The notes: generated by a model from the sequence alone, not told the origin. A DNA stretch of 45,252 bases from Nitrosomicrobium frigidum (SeqCode) (GCA_023251115.1 JAHEZK010000007.1:10689-55940); one strand, 5' to 3'; shown: positions 26,462-35,232, numbered from the stretch's first letter. Numbers and translations: made by a program.

Positions 26462-27322
26462 CTAGACCCTTTTGAGCATTTCTTCAAGTTTTGCAAACTC
26501 TTCTTCGTTCATATGGTATGTATGTTCTTCTTGCGGGAACTTTCCAGATTTAACTTCATTTTCGTATTCTTTTATTGCATCAAATATTTGTCCCGACAAA
26601 TCCAGATACCTTTTTACAAACTTAGGCTCCATATCTTTATACAAGCCCAACATATCATGAATTACCAAAACTTGTCCATCCACATTGGGACCGCATCCTA
26701 TCCCTATTATTGGTACTTTAACAGATTGAGCTATGATTGATGATACTTCGTTGGTAACTTTTTCAAGAACAATGCTAAAAACACCAGCTTCTTCTAGTGC
26801 CCTTGCTTCGCCAATTAGCTTTAATGCATCTTCAGCTGTTTTTCCTTGTGAGCTGTAGCCATGGTATAGCGGAGTAGTCTGAGGCTGTAATCCTATATGT
26901 CCCATTACAGGAACACCAATGGCTGTCAACTTCTTGATTATATCGACAATTTCGGTTCCACCTTCTAACTTAACTGCGTCACAACCACATCTCAGAAATT
27001 TAAGGGCGTTTTTAATCGCAATCGTTAAACCTGTTTGATAGGATCCAAATGGCATGTCAGCAACTATTAATGGTCTTGTTATTGCATTAGCTACCCCTTT
27101 GCAAAATGTCAACATTTCTGTCATTCCAATCTTCCTTGTAGAATCATAACCCAGCATGACGGTCGCTGCACTATCGCCTATCAGGACTATGTCCAAATTA
27201 GTCTCATTACATATACGAGATATAGAATAATCATAAGATGTTAGCATTGTTATTTTTTCCATGTTCCTTTTCTTGCCCAAAATTTCGGAAATTGTAACTT
27301 TTGATTTATTTTTGCCACTCAT
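26462..27322 (-). CDS. panB: 3-Methyl-2-oxobutanoate hydroxymethyltransferase PanB
   Basis: Adds a hydroxymethyl group from methylene-tetrahydro(methano)pterin to 2-oxoisovalerate to make ketopantoate. A 286-residue TIM barrel with ITMLTSYDYSISRI, IGDSAATVMLGYDST (metal Asp), ADMPFGSYQ, CDAVKLEGG, GHIGLQPQTT and GIGCGPNVDGQVLVIHDMLGL, all in family order. Start ATG at 27322. The phosphopantothenate synthetase stop lies 1 bp upstream. It joins the first committed step to the rest of CoA synthesis in one transcript; ketopantoate reductase (PanE) is not here. Confidence 0.96.
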   Translation of the reverse strand: MSGKNKSKVTISEILGKKRNMEKITMLTSYDYSISRICNETNLDIVLIGDSAATVMLGYDSTRKIGMTEMLTFCKGVANAITRPLIVADMPFGSYQTGLTIAIKNALKFLRCGCDAVKLEGGTEIVDIIKKLTAIGVPVMGHIGLQPQTTPLYHGYSSQGKTAEDALKLIGEARALEEAGVFSIVLEKVTNEVSSIIAQSVKVPIIGIGCGPNVDGQVLVIHDMLGLYKDMEPKFVKRYLDLSGQIFDAIKEYENEVKSGKFPQEEHTYHMNEEEFAKLEEMLKRV

Positions 27323-27323
27323 T

Positions 27324-28070
27324 TCATATTCCCTTTTTAATTATTAGTAATGAGTTGCGTATATTTTCTTTGTTATCAAAATTCTTAATCAAACTCTGTA
27401 AATATGACTTTTGCTTCTTGACAAGTTGTTCTGATAACCTTATCATATTTGGAATCGCGCGCATAATGTTATCTATAATAGTAACGTTAGATGCTATCGC
27501 AGTTCTAGATAGCGGGTTCAGATCGACAGAAATGACTTTTTTACCCATACTTACTAGACTTTCTGTTCTATCACCATCTTCTAATGCAACTAACACAGTA
27601 TCAGAATCCATTATTCCTTCTTTATCGACAAACTTGCGGTTACTTGATATGCCATAGATTATGGACTTTGCCTTAGTGTGCACTCCCAGTACCTCGTGTG
27701 AACCTTCTTTTCTTAATATCCGCGCTATTGCATTGGATCTTGCCACACTCCTATGAAAAAGATTTACTTCGATTCTTGATTTAGTAACATAACTTAGTTT
27801 GACTAAATCTTTAGCACCTAATGCTGCAGTGTTACCATTTATGGATATAGTTGATTTATCTGATAATAATAGTATACATACTGCGACTTTTTCAGCGTTG
27901 TATGCATATTTTGTGGTTTTCTCACCCAGCAAATAATCAAATGCTTCACCTCTACCATGAGCAATTAGTCCTTGTGGAACGACGATTCCTCTATTGAATC
28001 CATCAATCAGTTTTTCTCTTATAATGAGCGAACTTGCTCTCGGATGATTTAATGGGATTTTATGTGTCAT
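27324..28070 (-). CDS. Archaeal 4-phosphopantoate-beta-alanine ligase (phosphopantothenate synthetase)
   Basis: The archaeal PPS enzyme (COG1701 type) ligates 4-phosphopantoate to beta-alanine with ATP, replacing bacterial PanC and pantothenate kinase. The 248-residue protein starts MTHKIPLNHPRASSLIIREKL, the family signature, with GLIAHGRGEAFDYLLGE and ISINGNTAALGAKDLVKL, then VNLFHRSVARSNAI. The first codons overlap the end of the pantoate kinase gene by 11 bp, so they are likely translationally coupled. Confidence 0.94.
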   Translation of the reverse strand: MTHKIPLNHPRASSLIIREKLIDGFNRGIVVPQGLIAHGRGEAFDYLLGEKTTKYAYNAEKVAVCILLLSDKSTISINGNTAALGAKDLVKLSYVTKSRIEVNLFHRSVARSNAIARILRKEGSHEVLGVHTKAKSIIYGISSNRKFVDKEGIMDSDTVLVALEDGDRTESLVSMGKKVISVDLNPLSRTAIASNVTIIDNIMRAIPNMIRLSEQLVKKQKSYLQSLIKNFDNKENIRNSLLIIKKGI

Positions 28071-28986
28071 TTTTTCTAATTATTCTGGCGCCTTCATTTT
28101 CGATATCAGAAATAAATAATCTTGCAGGGAAATTTTTTGAAATCTTGCCAATTGTGGTTAGTTCGTTTTCTTTCACTATTGTGAAAACGGTTTGCCCAAA
28201 CAGAGCCGTACTTCCAGAAAAACCGTTTTGTACTAAAATATCAATCAGACTACTACAGCTTGTATTTGCATATCCCAAAGATTTTGAAAACTTGTATGAC
28301 AGTTCCAAGAAGTCCGACATCTTTTTTGTCTTTAGGACTTTCATAATCATCTTGTTACATTCATGATTTGATGTCTTTCTGATGCTGTCGATAAAATACC
28401 GGGTAAAAATGGGTGAAAAACAGAAAATTGCGATTTTGTAATTATTTATTTTTATTACGCTTGTTTTTCCGATACCAGGCGCCCCTGCTTTTGTCCGAAG
28501 ACACAGTCCTCCATAAAATTCTGAAAGTACCGTACCCAAACCTGTTTTGCACTCTATTTCAGCCTTATGAGCTATCTGAGCCGATTCTATATCAGAAAGA
28601 CCCAATGAAAGTGCTTCGTTGAGTGCGTACGATAAACTCAGTGCTGCAGATCCACTTGTACCAATTCCATATCCTATTGGTACATCAACTTCATGATTTA
28701 CTTTTAGAAAGAACTTTTTGTTTACTTTATTCAGGAATTCATTCATGATATATCTTGAAACGAGAGCATCTTTCGAAACGGCACCGTTGATTTGAATAAT
28801 GAAATTGTTCGTCTCACTATCATAAAGCTCAACTGTGGTTCTTACTCCCTTGCTAATGGAGATCCCTGCCCCCAGAGAGCCTTGTTTCAAAATAGATTCG
28901 CCTTTGACCTCACTATAAAATCCGGTAATGTGGCTTGGACTATACGCCTTGCCGATAGAAATGGCTTGATTTATCTCTAAGGTCAT
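28060..28986 (-). CDS. Pantoate kinase (GHMP family)
   Basis: Phosphorylates pantoate to 4-phosphopantoate, the archaeal alternative to pantothenate kinase. The 308-residue GHMP kinase shows KAYSPSHITGFY near the start and the phosphate loop PIGYGIGTSGSAALSLSYAL (about 107-126). A C-terminal GHMP motif with GFSGSTALFGQTVFTI follows. It opens the operon at ATG 28986, with a TATA-like CTTATATTTTT at 29021-29011, about 30 nt upstream on that strand, so its transcript is probably leaderless or short-leadered. Confidence 0.92.
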   Translation of the reverse strand: MTLEINQAISIGKAYSPSHITGFYSEVKGESILKQGSLGAGISISKGVRTTVELYDSETNNFIIQINGAVSKDALVSRYIMNEFLNKVNKKFFLKVNHEVDVPIGYGIGTSGSAALSLSYALNEALSLGLSDIESAQIAHKAEIECKTGLGTVLSEFYGGLCLRTKAGAPGIGKTSVIKINNYKIAIFCFSPIFTRYFIDSIRKTSNHECNKMIMKVLKTKKMSDFLELSYKFSKSLGYANTSCSSLIDILVQNGFSGSTALFGQTVFTIVKENELTTIGKISKNFPARLFISDIENEGARIIRKNDT

Positions 28987-29058
28987 TTTCTACAATAATA
29001 TAATATTTTGAAAAATATAAGAATAATGTTTAATTAATTTATATGTATTTAAATTAGT
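28987..29058. promoter_or_regulatory. Bidirectional promoter of CoA operon and PhoU-like regulator
   Basis: A 72-bp A/T-rich spacer lies between two divergent ATGs. On the minus strand, CTTATATTTTT at 29021-29011 sits about 30 nt before the pantoate kinase ATG. On the plus strand, the A/T-rich box TTTAATTAATTTATAT at 29029-29044 sits 15-30 nt before the regulator ATG. Both distances suit archaeal TATA boxes with leaderless transcripts. Confidence 0.4.
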
Positions 29059-30054
29059 ATGTTTCAGAACGAACGACGCTTACAGAAAATTGGAAGCAGT
29101 GTCTTGATGTCATTGCCAGCCGAATGGATAAAGACGCTAGGTCTCAAAAAGGGAGACATACTATCTATTGAAAATAACGATGATAATTCTCTCACGATCT
29201 TTCCCGCCAGTGATAAAAATAGTCAAACCAAGGAAATAGCTATACACCTATCAGATCTTTCTCATGACAAATTGATAAATCAGATATATGGAGCATATCT
29301 GTTAGGTTATGACTTCATAAAGATAGTCGGCAAAACTCAAATCAATTTTAACATTCGAGAAATCGTAAAAAAAGCGATGAGAAATTTGATTGGTCTTGAA
29401 ATAGTTGACGAAGATGGGCTGAACATGACCATCCAGTTCCTCTTGGACGCTCATTCTATGAATATCTCAAAAATATTGAAACAAATGAGCTCTATTGTCA
29501 GTGGCATGCACCGGGATATAGTTAACGCTATGAAAACTAGAGATACCGATATCGATCTACTTGTGAGGGGAAGAGATGATGAAGTAAATAGACAATATTT
29601 TCTAATCGTACGATTAATTAGAACGGCAATGATGGATCGGAGATTGGCTTCAAGTCTTGATCTGAGTAATATCGATATTTTAGATTATAGAATTGCGGCA
29701 AATCATTTGGAGAATGCAGGAGATCTTATTTCTAAATTGTCCTCCCAATTATCAGGATTTTTCGATGAAATTAAATATGAAAAAATAATTGACGCAAATT
29801 ACTTGATTCTGGAAATGCAGGAAAAATCAATATCTGGATTCATAACCAAGGATACGGAAAAGTCCTCTCATGTAGTAACTCTTTTCAATAAGTTTAATAC
29901 AATATCCACCTTCTTAAAGAATGATTATATCAAACTAGAAGGTGACTATCAATCTGTATTAAAGATAATACACATAGTATACACAATGGACGAAATAGCA
30001 AGGTGTTGGACAGATATTGCTGATTTAATAAAGCCAATCTATTCGATTAGATGA
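29059..30054 (+). CDS. PhoU-domain regulator with N-terminal SpoVT/AbrB domain
   Basis: A 331-residue archaeal protein joining a DNA-binding swapped-hairpin AbrB domain (ERRLQKIGSSVLMSLPAEWIKTLGLKKGDILSIE, about 5-45) to PhoU-type helical bundles (MSSIVSGMHRDIVNAM... and DYRIAANHLENAGDLISKL, with conserved E/D/H metal residues). Such proteins are predicted to sense phosphate status; the target genes are unknown. It is divergent from the CoA operon with which it shares a promoter region, so it may regulate it, which is inference only. Confidence 0.85.
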   Translation: MFQNERRLQKIGSSVLMSLPAEWIKTLGLKKGDILSIENNDDNSLTIFPASDKNSQTKEIAIHLSDLSHDKLINQIYGAYLLGYDFIKIVGKTQINFNIREIVKKAMRNLIGLEIVDEDGLNMTIQFLLDAHSMNISKILKQMSSIVSGMHRDIVNAMKTRDTDIDLLVRGRDDEVNRQYFLIVRLIRTAMMDRRLASSLDLSNIDILDYRIAANHLENAGDLISKLSSQLSGFFDEIKYEKIIDANYLILEMQEKSISGFITKDTEKSSHVVTLFNKFNTISTFLKNDYIKLEGDYQSVLKIIHIVYTMDEIARCWTDIADLIKPIYSIR

Positions 30055-30095
30055 AAAAATTAAGCCTTTGATCTGTTAGATGATGCAAGATAACA

Positions 30096-30416
30096 CTAAC
30101 TTTCAAGCTTTTTGATTACATCATCAAAATATCTTAGAGGTACTATCTTTACGGTATTGAATGAAGAAATTCCCACCGCTATACTTAGTTCCTCAATATC
30201 ATGTGCATTTTCTGCTTCTATAATTATGACCCACTCATGTTCCAGAACTGACATGTAAAAGGCAATGATTTTTTTTACATTAAATTTTGAAATATTATTT
30301 TCAAGCTTGCGCTTCATTTCTTTAAAAATTTCTTTGCTTTTCTCATTATTTAGTGGGCATGATTCTGGACTATGTACTACAAATACTCCAAATAGTGAAT
30401 TTTTATTTGATTCCAT
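30096..30416 (-). CDS. Small ferredoxin-fold-like protein
   Basis: A 106-residue soluble protein with alternating strands and helices (SLFGVFVVHSPESCPLN, then a helix, KIIAFYMSVLEHEWVIIIEAENAHDIEELSIAVGISSFNTVKIVPL). This pattern resembles a dimeric alpha/beta barrel or GYD/DUF3303-like fold. A conserved-looking HSPESCPLNN motif near the start may bind a ligand. It is common in this group of archaea from memory; function unknown. ATG at 30416. It is convergent with the PhoU gene, 41 bp away. Confidence 0.6.
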   Translation of the reverse strand: MESNKNSLFGVFVVHSPESCPLNNEKSKEIFKEMKRKLENNISKFNVKKIIAFYMSVLEHEWVIIIEAENAHDIEELSIAVGISSFNTVKIVPLRYFDDVIKKLES

Positions 30417-30445
30417 TTCATCTTTTATCTATTCTGGACACTTAA

Positions 30446-30796
30446 ATGAATTATTACATCTGACACGATTTATTATCTCCAGGGATTATTTGTCGCGTTT
30501 CTTTTTATTTCCGGAATTAGCACACTTGCAGCTGCCGTCATCGCCAAAAAACTAAATCAAATAGCTTCGAGAAGAGCTGTGATTTCCGGCGCTTTATATG
30601 GAACTATCATGACAGTAACCTATCTCGTTGTGCCCCCAGACCAGACCAGATATCGATATCGATGAATCTGATTGATACTTTTCGAGTTGTCAGTGGTTCA
30701 ATAATTGTTATGTTTTGGGCGATTCTTGGGTCAATATTTGGGGCTTTATGGCAGCGGTTTGAACCTGACAAATTTGAAAAAATAACTGCATTCTAA
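30446..30796 (+). pseudogene. Frameshifted small membrane protein
   Basis: The ATG at 30446 reaches TGA after five codons, but the adjacent frame (from about 30450, no start codon) reads a membrane protein: QGLFVAFLFISGISTLAAAVIAKKL, then SGALYGTIMTVTYLVVPPDQ. It stops near 30664 (TGA). The overlapping frame continues PDQISISMNLIDTFRVVSG, then FWAILGSIFGALW and QRFEPDKF to TAA at 30796. Together they would make one 110-120-residue, three-helix protein needing two frame corrections. The second half (ATG 30662) might be made alone. Alternatively the two lesions are base-call errors. Confidence 0.5.
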
Positions 30797-31055
30797 GATC
30801 CACTGCCGCTGTCAAACTCTAACTGTGGCGATAATTATAGTAAAAAAAATTCAGATTTGATATCAATTAACCTCAAATAACTAATTATTGCCATTGATTG
30901 AAGATAAGCACGCAATTCTTTGTCTGGATTTAATGAATGTTTGATCTATTATATCTAGAAATAGTAAAGGCATAATGCATTGTGGTAGACAAGTGACAAT
31001 TCGTCTGAAATCATTATAGTAGAATATTTATATTCATTATAATACTATCATTTTC

Positions 31056-31193
31056 ATAACCAGAAAAACTGTTTACGGAAAATGTCCAAAATGTAGGACT
31101 AAAAGTCAACTTGAAGTACTTTCAAGTAATCCTGGAAATGAGAAATTTAGATGCAATATGTGTTATAACAAATTTACAATGGATGAACTTTGA
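31056..31193 (+). CDS. Zinc-ribbon miniprotein, unusual start
   Basis: A 45-residue frame with GKCPKCRTKSQLEV and EKFRCNMCYNKF, giving two CxxC knuckles of a zinc ribbon. No ATG, GTG or TTG lies ahead of the first knuckle, only ATA at 31056 and ATC/ATT further up, so the start is non-standard or has been lost. A TATA-like tract (TTTATATTCATTATAATA, 31028-31045) lies just upstream. Such ribbons often act with transcription or translation machinery. It lies between a decayed membrane gene and the TRAM gene. Confidence 0.5.
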   Translation: MTRKTVYGKCPKCRTKSQLEVLSSNPGNEKFRCNMCYNKFTMDEL

Positions 31194-31297
31194 GATGGTA
31201 TACGATCATTAGAGGGCATATTATGTTGTAATATCAATGAATTTGTGACAAATTAATCCAGGTGGCAATTGGACTATAAAAATACAAGAAACTAATA

Positions 31298-31627
31298 TTG
31301 AAATATGTGTGTGTCCAAATTAAGACAAGATTGGATACTTTAGACGATTCGCTGCGCGATGTACATAAGAACAAAGAGCGGAATACTTATTTACCTAAAC
31401 AAGGATCATTCCATGAATCATCTTTTCAATATCCAGTAAAGATTGGAGACGAGTATGACGTAATCATCTTAGATATGAGCAGGAATGGCGATTCCGGCGT
31501 TACACGAATAAGAGGTCTGGTCACTTTCGTCGGAGGGACAAAACCTGATGATAGAGTAAAAATCAAGATTACCAAGATAGGAAAGGGATACGCTAGAGCA
31601 CAGTTGATTTCATATTTAGATTCATAA
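31298..31627 (+). CDS. TRAM domain protein
   Basis: A 109-residue protein whose C-terminal 60 residues form a TRAM domain (PVKIGDEYDVIILDMSRNGDSGVTRIRGLVTFVGGTKPDDRVKIKITKIGKGYARAQL). TRAM is a small RNA-binding beta barrel; stand-alone archaeal copies act as RNA chaperones or bind tRNA and rRNA. The N-terminal 45 residues are charged and not recognised. The frame begins at TTG 31298; several other starts (GTG, TTG) fall within the leader, so the true start is uncertain. Confidence 0.8.
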   Translation: MKYVCVQIKTRLDTLDDSLRDVHKNKERNTYLPKQGSFHESSFQYPVKIGDEYDVIILDMSRNGDSGVTRIRGLVTFVGGTKPDDRVKIKITKIGKGYARAQLISYLDS

Positions 31628-31764
31628 ATAGCGAAGGTTACATGACCATGACTAAATTTAATCCCAGCATCTTTACCTAACGTCCAACTACTCCAATTGT
31701 TCTAACAGTTTTGAGTGCTTTGTTTTGATCAATAAAGTATATATCTTGTTCATTAAAATATGTG

Positions 31765-32163
31765 ATGATGAGAATTTTTCTCGTCTTGGTTCTTTTGTTC
31801 GTTCTCCCATTTTGGGAAGTAGACGCTGCTAAATATGCACCAGTACCAAATCCACAACCGCCCAACGATCTTGTTGTAAAGTGCGATAGCGGGAATTATT
31901 CATCTACTGCGTGCAGTATTGCTAAAGACCTTTCCTCTCTTTCGCCAACTAACATTGCTACTTATGGTTTGGTCAATCAGGAATCAACAGTAATTGAGCA
32001 AAGCCTCAAACTCTTGGACAATTTCACGTTGACTAAAGTCTTGCAAAGTATCACTGGAGAGGAACTTGCTCAAATTAGACAAAAATTGACAAATCAAACT
32101 TTCGATGATATCGTACCTGAACCCCTGCGTGAGCCCTTGTTAAATAGACTGTCTCTCAACTAG
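31765..32163 (+). CDS. Small exported protein
   Basis: A 132-residue secreted protein with a signal peptide (MMRIFLVLVLLFVLPFWEVDAAKYAP; cleavage likely after VDAA). The mature part has a proline-rich start (PVPNPQPPNDL), a Cys pair (VVKCDSGNYSSTACS), and helical segments (IEQSLKLLDNFTLTKVLQSITGEELAQIRQKL). No family recognised. ATG at 31765 or 31768, or GTG 31762 could be the start. A T-rich tract (about 32172-32180) follows the stop and may end transcription. Confidence 0.6.
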   Translation: MMRIFLVLVLLFVLPFWEVDAAKYAPVPNPQPPNDLVVKCDSGNYSSTACSIAKDLSSLSPTNIATYGLVNQESTVIEQSLKLLDNFTLTKVLQSITGEELAQIRQKLTNQTFDDIVPEPLREPLLNRLSLN

Positions 32164-32381
32164 TAAATATTTATTTTTTTAATATTAAAACTGTAAACAT
32201 AATATTTCAAACAGAAGCGCTGTTCTTAGTGTTTCTTCATTTCTACATCGATTTCAAAAAGTTCAATTTCCAGCCGTATGTTAATTTGGAATTATGAAAA
32301 TTAGTATCCCGCTAATCAAATAAGGTTTTATTTATGCAAGTATTAAGTTTGGTATGGAATATTTCCTAGGAACACCATTTT

Positions 32382-32933
32382 TTGAATAAATTGGAGCGAT
32401 CTCATAAAGTTCTACTTTTTTTGGCTAGTGTAATTGTAAAATCTTTTCTGATGTCAATAGTTTCTAGTTATGTTTTTTGTGGTAGTATTAGTCCATACGT
32501 CCTTTTTTTCCATTGTATTAACAATGTTCCTTTTGTTGGTGGGAGTATAGCAGCTGTTGCTATCAGTGGTGCTATTTTTGGATACTATATCACAAAGCTT
32601 AGATCATTTGATTCAATATTTCCAAATTTAATGATGGGCGATTTTATGGTTACTGCAATGTATTTCGGAGCCTCCTTCTCTGCTACTTCATTTATTGTAT
32701 CGAAAGTGATGTTTTGGTTATTTGGTGTATGGATATTGGGTATGCTTCTCGCTCCTTTTAACAAGGATCGTACTATCTTAAAAAAGGTAACTGAATATGG
32801 CTCGCTAGTCGCATTAGGAGCTCTACTTACTGCGCATTTTATTCCATATTTTGAAGAATTTCAATCTTCGTATACAGTTGGAATGATGGTAACTAGTATT
32901 TTGAGTTTATTTGGGGCCGGTCGAGACAAATAA
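32382..32933 (+). CDS. Multi-span membrane protein
   Basis: A 183-residue integral membrane protein with about five helices (VLLFLASVIVKSFLMSIVSSYVF; PFVGGSIAAVAISGAIFGYYI; NLMMGDFMVTAMYFGASFSA; VMFWLFGVWILGMLLA; GSLVALGALLTAHFI). No transporter motif is visible and no family recognised. The frame begins at TTG 32382. Length, the phase and the charged loops (KLRSFDS, FNKDRTILKKVTE) support a real gene. Confidence 0.6.
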   Translation: MNKLERSHKVLLFLASVIVKSFLMSIVSSYVFCGSISPYVLFFHCINNVPFVGGSIAAVAISGAIFGYYITKLRSFDSIFPNLMMGDFMVTAMYFGASFSATSFIVSKVMFWLFGVWILGMLLAPFNKDRTILKKVTEYGSLVALGALLTAHFIPYFEEFQSSYTVGMMVTSILSLFGAGRDK

Positions 32934-32978
32934 TTGGGTTTTTGGGTCTACTAATAAACAGACATAACATCAATGGAG

Positions 32979-34172
32979 TTAGGTTAAGCGTTTATACAAT
33001 ACTTCATGATTTCCTGTTGTATTATCTTCCCATACCATGTGAATTCCATTTCGTGATACTGTAATAGACGGACATTCTGAGACTCCATTGTTGTCGCTAA
33101 CATTTACTGGCATATCCTCACTAGTTTCATTGATTTTACTCGTGGTCAGGTAGATATCTTGATTACCATTTATATCATCTTGCCACGCGACATATATCGT
33201 GTCATTAATAATCATATTCTCCACATTTGACGAGTTAATAGAAGATATGAGAATTGTACTCCCAAAATCGTTACCATTATTTTCGCTGCTTTTAATGTAA
33301 ACATATTTTTTATCTACTGGCAAATTGCTAGTCCAAGAAACTAGTGCACGATCAGCAAATGCAGCCACTTGAGATTCACCCCCATCCATTCCTTGGGTAT
33401 TTAGTCTTCTAGGATTAGTATCATTGTATGCATTGTTGTATTCTTGACCTTTGATAAACAAGATTTCTGTATCTTTATCCTTATTTTTATCCCACGTTAT
33501 GTAATAACCATCTGCATTCGCGGCTATCTTGGGATAAGTTTCTGCATCAGCTTTGCCAATCTCTCTTAGTTCTCCGAAAGTTTCACCCTCATCGTCACTT
33601 TTACTAAACAATACCTTATTGTTAATTTCTGTGTCAAATCCATTCCATACTATGTAGACATTTTTCCCTTTTGCGGCAAGCTCGGCATGATGTGGACCTA
33701 TTGTGTTCTGATCTACAACGATAATTTCAGAGAATGTCTTGCCATTGTCGGGACTCTTGCAAAACATTACTTTTCTTTCGCCAGAGGAGTCGTCTACCCA
33801 TGCTATATAGATATTATCTCCAACAGATGCGATTTGTGGATGTTCCGAAAATCCAGGGTTCTTACTAAGGTTTACTGGGTCTCCAAATGTGTCTCCTCCA
33901 TCGTTACTCTTCATAAAGAATATATCATAATTTTTGCTTGCGTAATTCCCTACAGACTCTTGCCAGACCACATATACACTATTTGATGATGAGATTATCT
34001 GGGGATATACAGAGTCATCTTCGTTCTGAGTTAGATTCTTTATTTCACTATAATTTAGACTTTCGGAGATTTTTTTCTTTTCTTTATTGTCTATACCACT
34101 TCCCTCAACAACTGTGGATGATCCTATTATGAGTAATGTAATTATAAAAACTTGGTATAGAGGAATTTTCAT
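32979..34172 (-). CDS. Exported sialidase-like (BNR) beta-propeller protein
   Basis: A 397-residue secreted protein. The signal peptide (KIPLYQVFIITLLIIGSSTVVEGSG) is followed by repeated blades of the BNR/Asp-box type: VVWQESVGNYAS...SNDGGDTFGDPVNLSKN; IAWVDDSSGERKVMFCKSPDNGKTFSE; IVWNGFDTE...SKSDDEGETFGEL; ITWDKNKDKDTEIL; and later copies ending VAWQDDINGNQDIYL and MVWEDNTTGNHEVLY. About six or seven blades fit the length. Such propellers bind glycans or proteins outside the cell; catalytic sialidase residues are not evident. ATG at 34172. Confidence 0.8.
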   Translation of the reverse strand: MKIPLYQVFIITLLIIGSSTVVEGSGIDNKEKKKISESLNYSEIKNLTQNEDDSVYPQIISSSNSVYVVWQESVGNYASKNYDIFFMKSNDGGDTFGDPVNLSKNPGFSEHPQIASVGDNIYIAWVDDSSGERKVMFCKSPDNGKTFSEIIVVDQNTIGPHHAELAAKGKNVYIVWNGFDTEINNKVLFSKSDDEGETFGELREIGKADAETYPKIAANADGYYITWDKNKDKDTEILFIKGQEYNNAYNDTNPRRLNTQGMDGGESQVAAFADRALVSWTSNLPVDKKYVYIKSSENNGNDFGSTILISSINSSNVENMIINDTIYVAWQDDINGNQDIYLTTSKINETSEDMPVNVSDNNGVSECPSITVSRNGIHMVWEDNTTGNHEVLYKRLT

Positions 34173-34311
34173 GATAATGATAGTATATTTTTAGATATTT
34201 ATCTGTACATCAGACTTCCATTTATCGCCTGATTCCTAAAGCAAATATTATACTCTGTAAATACAGCTCGTAAAAACTGCTCAGAAATTAACTGCCGATA
34301 ATATTTTGCAC

Positions 34312-34353
34312 GCCGGTATACCTAATATAATGTGTCTTATAGCCGGCATTTTT
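34312..34353 (+). promoter_or_regulatory. GC-rich hairpin followed by a T run
   Basis: GCCGGTATA (34312-34320) pairs with TATAGCCGGC (34338-34347), with one bulged base, around a 17-nt loop that itself contains TAATATAATG. ATTTTT follows. In an A/T-rich spacer this is a strong structure. It sits 91 bp upstream of the RecA-like gene and between divergent genes, and could be a terminator, a leader element or part of a small RNA. Confidence 0.4.
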
Positions 34354-34443
34354 GAACCATTAGATTATCACTTCTTTCAAATCCCCCTCCCCATCTCACA
34401 GGAGCTTCCTTTGTTAAATATTCCAACACTCTAAAAAGAACTC

Positions 34444-35232
34444 ATGTCTCATCTTACTACATTTAATCAAAATGATTATGAACCAAAATTCCAAAATGCT
34501 TATGAATATCTTGATAATATTAAACTTGAAATTAGAGGATTAACGTCTGCAATAGAACTTGAAATTCACGATATTGTGTGTGTTGTAGGAATTTCAGAAC
34601 TTACAAATATACTTTTAACAAGAATTGGCGTATGTTGCTTACTTCCTAGAAGGTCTTGTGGTTTTATATCCAATTGTACATCTCATTCAAATGTATTAGT
34701 TATAGATGCAGGGAACAGCACAGATGTGTATCAATATGTAGAATTTGGACGACAGTATGGATTGAATACCAAACAAGTCTTACAAAGAGTAGTGGTAACA
34801 AGGGTTTTTACACTATATCAACTTGTACATTTAATAGTCTATAAGCTACCAAATATGATTCATAAATTCAATGCTAAATTAATATTAATTCCAGATTTGT
34901 TTGATATGTTTATTCAAGATGAAATCGATATCAAAGAAGCTAAATCATTAATAAAAGAAATTATGGATGCCATTTTGATATTATCTCGTAAAAATAATAT
35001 CTTATTTATAACTTCAATACTATTAAATAAACTTCTTTCTATTTCAGATTTATATTGCAATACGCTACTTCCTTTGTTTAATAAAAATATAGAAATTATT
35101 CAAAACAAATCCAGTGAGCGATTTAACGTGAAAATAAAGGAAAAATCCTGCAAATATGTTACTAATTGTGTTACCATTAATAGGAAATATCTAATATCCA
35201 AGAGCGACTTACTAATAGTTTCAAATAAGTAG
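34444..35232 (+). CDS. RecA/RadA-fold protein without a Walker A motif
   Basis: A 262-residue protein resembling archaeal RadA-family ATPase cores. VLVIDAGNSTDVYQYVEFGRQYGLNTKQVLQRVVVTRVFT (84-123) and the Walker B-like KLILIPDLFDMF (145-156) match the family pattern of strand, helix, strand. The region of the P-loop is IVCVVGISELTNILLTR (44-60) and has neither the GxxxxGK[ST] lysine nor the final Ser/Thr, so nucleotide hydrolysis is unlikely. VCCLLPRRSCG with three Cys follows. It may act as a structural RadA partner (compare RadB/Rad51 paralogues). Eight bp separate it from the next gene, so it begins a three-gene operon. ATG at 34444. Confidence 0.65.
   Translation: MSHLTTFNQNDYEPKFQNAYEYLDNIKLEIRGLTSAIELEIHDIVCVVGISELTNILLTRIGVCCLLPRRSCGFISNCTSHSNVLVIDAGNSTDVYQYVEFGRQYGLNTKQVLQRVVVTRVFTLYQLVHLIVYKLPNMIHKFNAKLILIPDLFDMFIQDEIDIKEAKSLIKEIMDAILILSRKNNILFITSILLNKLLSISDLYCNTLLPLFNKNIEIIQNKSSERFNVKIKEKSCKYVTNCVTINRKYLISKSDLLIVSNK

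Noticed and set aside
33687-34132. Plus-strand frames opposite the BNR protein
   Set aside because: No domain; the minus frame has repeated Asp-box blades and a signal peptide.
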